DNA of 64,000 bases from Chrysomallon squamiferum (taxonomy: Eukaryota; Mollusca; Gastropoda; Neomphalida; Peltospiridae), in contig CM022665.1 of the NCBI GenBank assembly GCA_012295275.1, positions 8,135,976-8,199,975 on the forward strand, read 5' to 3'. Each line of letters opens with the position of its first letter. The stretch's first letter is position 1. Shown piece after piece: positions 53,101 through 62,100 of the stretch. A model generated the notes under the pieces. It was given only the letters and a program-made list of their open reading frames with translations. It had not been told where the DNA came from and did no database searches. The position numbers and the translations under genes are program-made.

Positions 53101-56100
53101 ATATTTGTTTTGTTTAGAATATGAGAGTCATGACTTGTTGTTTGATGAGGAGGAATTCCAGAGTGAAGTGTTTCAGCAGCCATACCAATACTTATCCTGC
53201 TTGGAAAGCAATTCTAGTCTCAGTAATATTGACCCTTCAACACCACAGGGAAATGAAGAGCAGTGTCTTGATTTGCTACTTAGGTTAGCTCTGTTGCATA
53301 CACTAAGTGACATACACTAAGTTGTAAAAATAATGAACACATTTGTTAAAATCAAAATGATAACTTTGTTAATAAAAGTCTTTTAGCATGCAAGCAGTAT
53401 TTGGACTTTAATGATATGTGACTTATGACTTGATAATATTTAATGAGATTGTAAAAAAATGCTTCTACATCAATATATAAAAATTGAATAATTTCATAAT
53501 TGTATCATTAACAATAAAATGAGACGAAAATTGTAGGCCTTGTTAAGAAACATGAGGAATTTTCAGTTCAGTACTAATTGGAAAATGTTCATTAGTGAAT
53601 TAAATTGAACATAAATATTATAGTAACTTGAAACTAAATAGGCACATGTTTGACTGACAAAATCCGAAGTAGAATTTACCAACAGAAATTAATTTAATAT
53701 TATTAAAGATACCACAAGTTGTTTTATTTCTGAGTTTAATTATACAAGTTAGAAAAACATTTTAACATTTTTTTTTTTACTTGGTTTGTCATGTAGTTGT
53801 CTGGTTTATTTATTTAAAAATCTATTAGCATTTTAATGTTACACAGATGGAATAATATAAAGATATTCATTTTCTTTTTCTTTTAATTCTTTTTCTTTAT
53901 TTCTTTATATTATTACTATTATTTTTTTTTTATTATTGTAAAATATGTTTGTTTTCTAGACATTGTGGAGTACCGGATCCATCATGGGCAGAAATTCACC
54001 ATTTTGTATGGTTCTTAAACACACAGCTAACAGACTTTGAACACTCAGCATTCTGCTCTTCACTTCTCCATGATGATCTACCAGGTTTCTCACAATTTGT
54101 ACTTCGTTTTCTCATTCAGATGTCAAAGGTGAGAATTCTATATATCTTCACATAACAAATATGAAAATATTATCTCCACCAATACATGAACTGCTTGTTG
54201 TTTCTTTTCTCTCAGGCTTTTATTGATAATGTTTGTGGAAGTATGTTTTACATTGCATTATCAAACATAATACTCCCTGTTGTCTTACTTCCTATAGACA
54301 TAAACACACACACTCACACTTTAATGGCAGCTGATGTCTTTTGCTTCCTGGTAGATAAATTTCAACATATACTGCTTTAATAGTTTTGATTACTCCAGAC
54401 TACACTAGACATTATTTTGTTGTAAATTTCAATTTGAACCTTTTAGGACTTTGCCACTCGATCTTTGAATATGAGTGAGGAAACACCAACTGAAGAAACA
54501 GATCCACAGACATTTGAAAGCGATCTTTTTTCTCAGTTCCAAATGAGGCGGACATGGGAACGCAGGTTTGTATTCATGTTTAACTTGTTCATTAACACTT
54601 CATCTTCTCTTCAGTTGGACTTCAGTGTTTAATTATAATTAAAGATGGCTAAAAAAGGTATTTTATATTTGCAGTCCACATCCATACATATTTTTTAATC
54701 CTGATGGACATTCAATGACATTCTTGGGATTCAACATAGACAGAATGACTGGAAATCTTGTGGATCAGCAAACTGGCGAGGTGTTAGAAGAAGGGATTAT
54801 GCCAACAAATCTTCAAGATAGTCTTATGAGAAACAAAGTTCCTCTTAATGAAAACTTTGATCAACTCCAAAGGTTTTTAATATCTTATTATATATTGCTT
54901 TGTTGAATTATTTATTAGACTTGAAATTTATTATTATTGTTTTATTGAAGGTACTTTTTAACCTTCATTCTCAGAATTGCAAATCTACTTGTTTGTACAG
55001 CATTATTTTTAGCAGCAATATTTAAAATGTACATTATATCTTTATATTATGTTTATTCAAAATTAAGTTTAATAATGATAAAAGTATAGGCCTAAAACAT
55101 AAACAGATAAAATAACTGAACAGTATAATATTTTTTATTTAGATAAATAACTAGGTGATTTTGTTTTTACTTTCAGAGTACAACGTTTAGAAAAACTGTG
55201 CAGTGTAATGCCAGGACTTGATTACTGTCATGACCCAGACGAGACTTATGAATTGACAACAGATAATGTGAAGAAAATTCTTGCCATTTTCATGAGATTC
55301 AGGTGCTGACATTTTAACTGAATTTAATTTTCCTTTATCTTATATAAATACAGGTGCATTAAATTTGAAAAGAGAAAAATCCTTTGACAACTCAAGTTAC
55401 TTTTTCAAGACATTTCATTAACATAACTTGATGTTGTCTCAAATGTTTAATAGTCGTTTTTAGTCTTTGTTAATATATCTATGTGTGTGTCTGTTTGTGT
55501 GTAATTATCTGCCAACCTTATTTTATGTGTAAAAACATTAATTTCAGATGTAACATTCCTGTATTGATAATGGGTGAAACTGGCTGTGGTAAAACCCGAC
55601 TGGTCAAATTTCTTTGTTCCCTTCAGTGTCCTCCTGGAGTTGAGGTTCAAAACATGGTAATAATGAAGGTAAAGTAGGTCTTTTTGTTGATGGTTTTAGG
55701 TTTTAAACTAGTAATAATATGCTGTCTACATCAGATTATCTTCAAGACTAATGTAACAAAACCGATGAAGTAGTTAAACTTGCTATTAATTTTCCATTAT
55801 TAGTGAAAGGCTCATCTAAACATATCTTTGCAACCCACACAAACTATGGGGATGGGAATGGTATCAAACGAAGTTTAGACATGAAGAATAATTGCATTAT
55901 TTAGTAAACTTACATCCCTAAAACTGTTTCTTCTTGATATTGCATCCGAAATTTGATATGAGACAGAATGTAATTAGGCCAAGTTTCATTCATATTAAAT
56001 GTATAGTAACTGGGTTACATACAAATCAGATTTAAACAAAAGTTCATTGAAAAAAAAATGATAATGACAATAATTAATAAAAACAAAGAAGAGTTTTTGT

Positions 56101-59100
56101 GTTCCATTTATTTTTTTACAAATTTTCTTTTCCTATTGCAGAGATTTGGCTCTCTTTCTATATTTTGCAAACTTTTAATTTAAAGACTTTTTAAATTTAA
56201 ATTAAAACAAAATAATAAACAGAAAAATGTTTAAATATTTAAAAAAAAATTAAATTAAATTTTATGGTAAATGAAATTTCCAGGTACATGGTGGTACAAC
56301 AGCTGAAGATATTATCAAGAAAGTTCATAAAGCTGAAAATCTTGCTAAAGACAATGAAAAAATTAATAAACATATGTACACAGTCCTATTCTTTGATGAG
56401 GCAAATACTACAGAAGCCATAGGTCTTATCAAAGAAATTATGTGTGATGGGACAGTGGATGGGCAACCATTAAAACTGTCCAAGAAACTTAAAATAGTGG
56501 CTGCATGTAACCCATACAGAAAGTATGTAAACTTTTGTTTGTCAGCAGAAATACAATTGTTTTTATTTTAAGTTTCACACATTTTAAAATCTATAATATA
56601 TATTTGATTACAGTTGTGGATTAATTATAATAACATCAAGATTACTAAATTGTGGACTTTTTATTTTTTTAAATATTATACATAATTTGATAGAAGAATA
56701 AAAAGTAAAATTAGAATGTGTTAGTTCCATATTAGTAACATGTAAAAATATTTAAGATTTGAATCTCTCTTGTTTATCGTATTTTTAAATATATAGTCAG
56801 TTCTTGTGAAATAGTTACAATTTGTGTTCAGTTATATATTTTGAAGTTCACATCAAAATCAATCGACACAGTAACTGTGTTTCCCAAATACATTTATCAT
56901 AACCTGACTATGCTGGTATTTGTGTGATTTGATTTGTAGACATTCAGATGAATTGATAGAGAGACTTGAAAAGGCAGGACTTGGTTATCATGTTGATGCA
57001 GAAAAGACAACTGACAAACTTGGTAATAAATTCAGTTTTGAAGTTTTTGATATGATCTGTTATCTGTTATATTTTCTTTATACAATTATCATATTAATTA
57101 TTCGTATTAGAGAGAAAGCACAAATTCTTTTAGAAGTTTTTTTTTTAATAAAAATCTTGTTTAATAAGAACAGTCTGTAAAACCAAATTATTTTAAAATA
57201 TATATTTACAAATGGTGATAAATAATTTATTATTCATACATATAGTAATATTTTCAACAAAAATTTGTATTTTAGTTCTTCATGATTCTATCATTTTGTC
57301 TGGTACAGCTTATAATTATAATAAATGTATTTTAGGTCATGTGCCTATGCGACGACTTGTCTATCGTGTTCAGCCATTACCACAAAGCATGTTGCCACTA
57401 GTCTGGGATTTTGGTCAGTTAAACACAAGGATAGAAGAACTGTATATAAAACAAATGGTGAAACAGTATGTAAGTTAACATTTTATTTTTTTGTAGATAA
57501 AAATGTTTTATAAAAATATAGAATTCCTAATGAAAATAAAGTTGAAAAAGACTATTTATTGAAAATCAGAGTAATTTTAAACCTTTCACTTTTTGCTTCT
57601 GTTGTTAATTTAAAAAGTTGTTTTTCAGAGTTAATGAACAAATAATTAAAAATACCTTAATAGTTGTTTCTAAAATATTTATGTTTATTTGGTAAATCAT
57701 GCATAGGTTGATAAGCGTATGTTACCAAGCGTATATGGACTTGTGGAAGTCATCAGTTCAGTCTTAATACAGTCACAATCTTTTATGAGGAACCAACAGG
57801 TGAGATTAAATATTTATAATTTTACTAATAGTGAAGAAAATATTTAGTTTTTACCCATCTTCAAAGCAATTTCAATTCAGTTTAAATGTAGAGATGCATT
57901 AAATCTTTAAACTTTAATTGTTTAAATGACTAAAATATAATAATTAAAAAATAAATTTGTCACAAAATATTTAACCATGATGAAAATTGATGTTTTCTGC
58001 TTTAATTTTAAATCTAATTTTCTGTTTGTGCATGTGTTAATTTATAAAATAATGTATTTAAGAATATAAAATATTGTTTATTTCTTTATCATTGCAGCAT
58101 ATTGCATGAAATGTGTTATTTTGAATATCGGTGTTGTACCTTATAATAATAATACTTTCTTTGTAAAACTGTACAAATTAAAGATAGCAAATAGCATCCA
58201 GTTTTCTAGTCTGCTATAAAAGCACTTGACTGGTTTTAGCATTTTGTGCTGTCTTTTGCAGGATTATAAGAGATTTGAAGGAAATTATCAATAGATATAT
58301 GCAGTCTTTTTTTAAAAGAAATATTTAATTTTTTCAGATATTCATCTATCTCTTTTGTCCAACTGTTCTTTGCTTCCAAAACTATTTTATTTAAGTATTG
58401 TGGATATTATTATGTATGCTACTGCTGTTACAATTTAAACTAAAAACCTTATAAACAAGTATCTCCTTCAAATTTTATGATTATAAATTACTTTAATGTC
58501 AGTCTTTTTTCTTTTTTTCTTTTTTTTTTTTTTTTTTTTGTAACCATAGGATGAGTGCAGTTTTGTGAGTTTACGAGATGTTGAAAGAGCTTTAAAGGTT
58601 ATGAGTTGGTTTTATGAACAATCTCAGAAAGACAGAATACTCTTTAAGTTGATGGAAGCAGATAACAAGGACAATGAAGAAGACAGGAATATTGAAATGT
58701 ATGATTCTGAAGAAGAAGAAGAAGAAGAAGCAACAAATGAATATCTGTCTACTGATAGTGATAGTGATAGTGATATGAACTATGAAGAAATGTTGGAAGA
58801 AGAAACAAAAGTATCAGTGGTTAGATTACAGTATTAATGATTTATTTTACATTTAAAGATATACAAAAATGTAATCTTATTAAAGTGTGCATATACATAA
58901 ATACTCTGGTATTTAGCCTTTATTAAACTGGTCATCACAATTGCTGTTTAAAAAAATAATAATAATTATAATTAAATAAAAGTTACCTTTTTGTAATATG
59001 TAGAAAATGTATATTTGTATTATTTTTCATGCAGGATAGTTAATAAAAAAATGTATTTAAAAAAATGCTTAATGACATTATTTATCAAACCTGTTTTAAG

Positions 59101-62100
59101 AAGAAGCTGCAGAATGTATATTACATTAACATTCAAACATAAAACATCACTGATTCCCTTTTAAAACTGCATTTCCATTATTATTTAGTTCTTTATCTCA
59201 TTTTTATAGTTGCCAGTATTCAGTTAAATCAGTCTTTTTCAGCTTCCATCTCTTTCACCTGGACATGGATTACAGGAAGATGCTGCAACAGGATCCTATA
59301 GCAGGGTTAATTAAATTTTGAATACTGATCATGTTTTATAATAAAATAATGTTTACCTCTTTTAGTAGAAGTTAAATCAGTTATTTTGAAAATGATGTCA
59401 GTAACAGGTTGTTAATTATTTTATTTAAATGTTCTATAACAGTATATAATTATACACAAAATACACAAAAGTATAAACTGTATTATTATTTCTAGTAATT
59501 CAGTGGATGTTATACCATTGTTTATCAAACATTTCTGTTACCAGCTTATAAAAGATTTTAAATACCTCTTCATTGTTTTGACATTAACATACTTAAGTAA
59601 ATGACTAACAGAAATTTACCTTTTGTAAGATGAAATTTTTATTAAAGTCCATATATGATAATTAATATTTTAAGCACAGATGTCATGGACATAGAAGTGG
59701 CTACTGTAAGTTCATGACAGTGGATAAAATGAATGTATTTAAGATGATTCTGCTAAAGAAAAGAAAATAGAAATGTTTTGACTTTAAAAAGAGATTCCCT
59801 TTCCTTATATTTCAACCCTATTTAAGGCATCCATTTCAGTAACTTACAAAATATATTTTCAGTGGCCTGATGATTTGACAAAGTCATTTATCTTGGCTCT
59901 TGGGGTCTGTTACCGAGCTTCTCTCAGGAAAAGAGAAGAGTATGATCAATGTGTTACACAGTTTTTCCAAAATCCATGCAGTCTTCCTGGTGGAGTGAAT
60001 CAGTTTGTTGATGTTATAACAAGGTGTGTATTTCTGTCATAATTTTGCTCAATGAAAAACCCTAAAGAAGCAAAATGATCACTCTGACAATACTTCAGAT
60101 GTTATTAACTAAATAATGGTTGAATTACTTGGTTTGATTCAAAGTTTCTAGTCAGCTTTTTAATTTAGAATATTTTATCATCTAAGTTTAAAGAATCTTT
60201 TTATAGGCAATGATTTTTTACAGTTTGAAAACTTACAACTTTGATTTTGTTTTTCAGGAAGTAAATTTATATTCTTTTAAAATATTTTTTATAATTTCAT
60301 GATTACAGAAGAGTTAACAGAAAAAGAATAAGCAAATAGATTAAAATGATTTCAAGAGAGTCCACTGTAATTTTTACATAATATTAGTATTAATAATCAT
60401 TTTCTAAAACAATTAGATATAAACTATTTACAGATGTCAAGACATTTTCCTGGAAAATGTTCAGTTGGATGACAACATTGCCAGAAATCAAGCTTTGAAA
60501 GAAAATCTTTTTATGATGATCATTTGCATAGAATTACGGATTCCATTGTTTCTTGTGGGCAAACCAGGCAGTTCCAAATCCTTGGCCAAGACCATTGTTT
60601 CTGATGCAATGCAAGGGAACTCAGCAAGAGCAGAACTCTTTAGGCAGTTGAAACAAGTGAGTTAACCCTTTTAATAATGCCAAACAAAAACCTTTCAGTT
60701 ATTATTGTTATGCTTCTGAAATGTTTTTAGAAATTTATACATGATACATGAATATCATTTGTATTGGATAAAAAATTATATAAAAGAATTATAGATATTA
60801 TTTATATTTTTGTTATATATATATATATATCAGCAGTATCATTAACCTGTACCTGTTGTATAAAAACACTTGGTTAGATTATTAAATATTTTTCATTCTA
60901 AAGCTGGAATAAAAGTGATAATAAGAACAACAAGATAATGCTTATAAAATACAATAAAATAAAATAAATTTGAAATTTTTATGAAAATGACTGCTAAATA
61001 TTAAGCATGCAAAATTAATTCATATTTAGAATTTGAACTCCAGTAAAATAAACAATGCAGTCTATTCAAATTTACCTTAAATTGTTTTTGTAATGGAAAA
61101 CATTTTTATTTTTCCTATAAATATCTACAGTATACACTCAAAATCCAATATGAAATAAGAATTGCTCAATTCATAGTTTCAAATAATAGTGACTTATTCC
61201 AATATATTTTTCTGAATACCATTAGAAAAACAAAATACAAAAAATTATTTAAAATACTGATGTCAACTAATATGACCAAAATAGAAAACTACATGGAATT
61301 CTTTAATTAGATCCTCTAAGGAACATTTCAAATGTTAGCAGATTTGTGGGAAAATGTGCATACATTACTTTTTTAATATATTCACTTATTTAATAATAAT
61401 TACAGAAATGAAAATTTGTCCTTCCTAATGTCTCATATAGTGATTACCATTATTATTAGATAATTTCATATTACTGAAGAGAACAGAGGCATATGAAGGA
61501 AATAAAAAAGGTGTATACAATGATTTTATATGGTAATGAGAAAAAAACACTGCTTTTTCATAATATCATCTCTTTAAATTACTATTGCATTTCAGAAAAT
61601 TAATTATATAGGTTGATAAATAAACATTTGAATTTTATATTCCAACAGGCACAGATGGTTTCATTTCAATGCAGTCCTTTGTCCATAGCAGAAGGCATTC
61701 TGGCAACTTTCAGACAGTGTTCTCAGTTTCAGAAAGATAAAGATCTTGACAGATATGTCTCTGTTGTTGTGCTGGATGAAGTGGGCCTTGCTGAAGATTC
61801 TGTACGCATGCCTCTCAAGGTATGGATCACCTGCAAAAGTATTATTAGAATCCTTTACTTTTTAGATACTTAAAGATACATTTTTCTAAATGTTACCTTA
61901 TCTAATTTGAATGATAATGAAAGAAACTGAAATATGTTTTTATCCCATTTCTGAAAACAGACAGTTGAAAATAATGTTTTAACACTGTTTAATTTTCATT
62001 TAACTAAATAACTGTTTTTGATTAGAAAACAGAAATGTGGTTTTTGAATATAAATAATTCGAGACTTATGAATATTAAACTATTTTATATCTTAATATGG

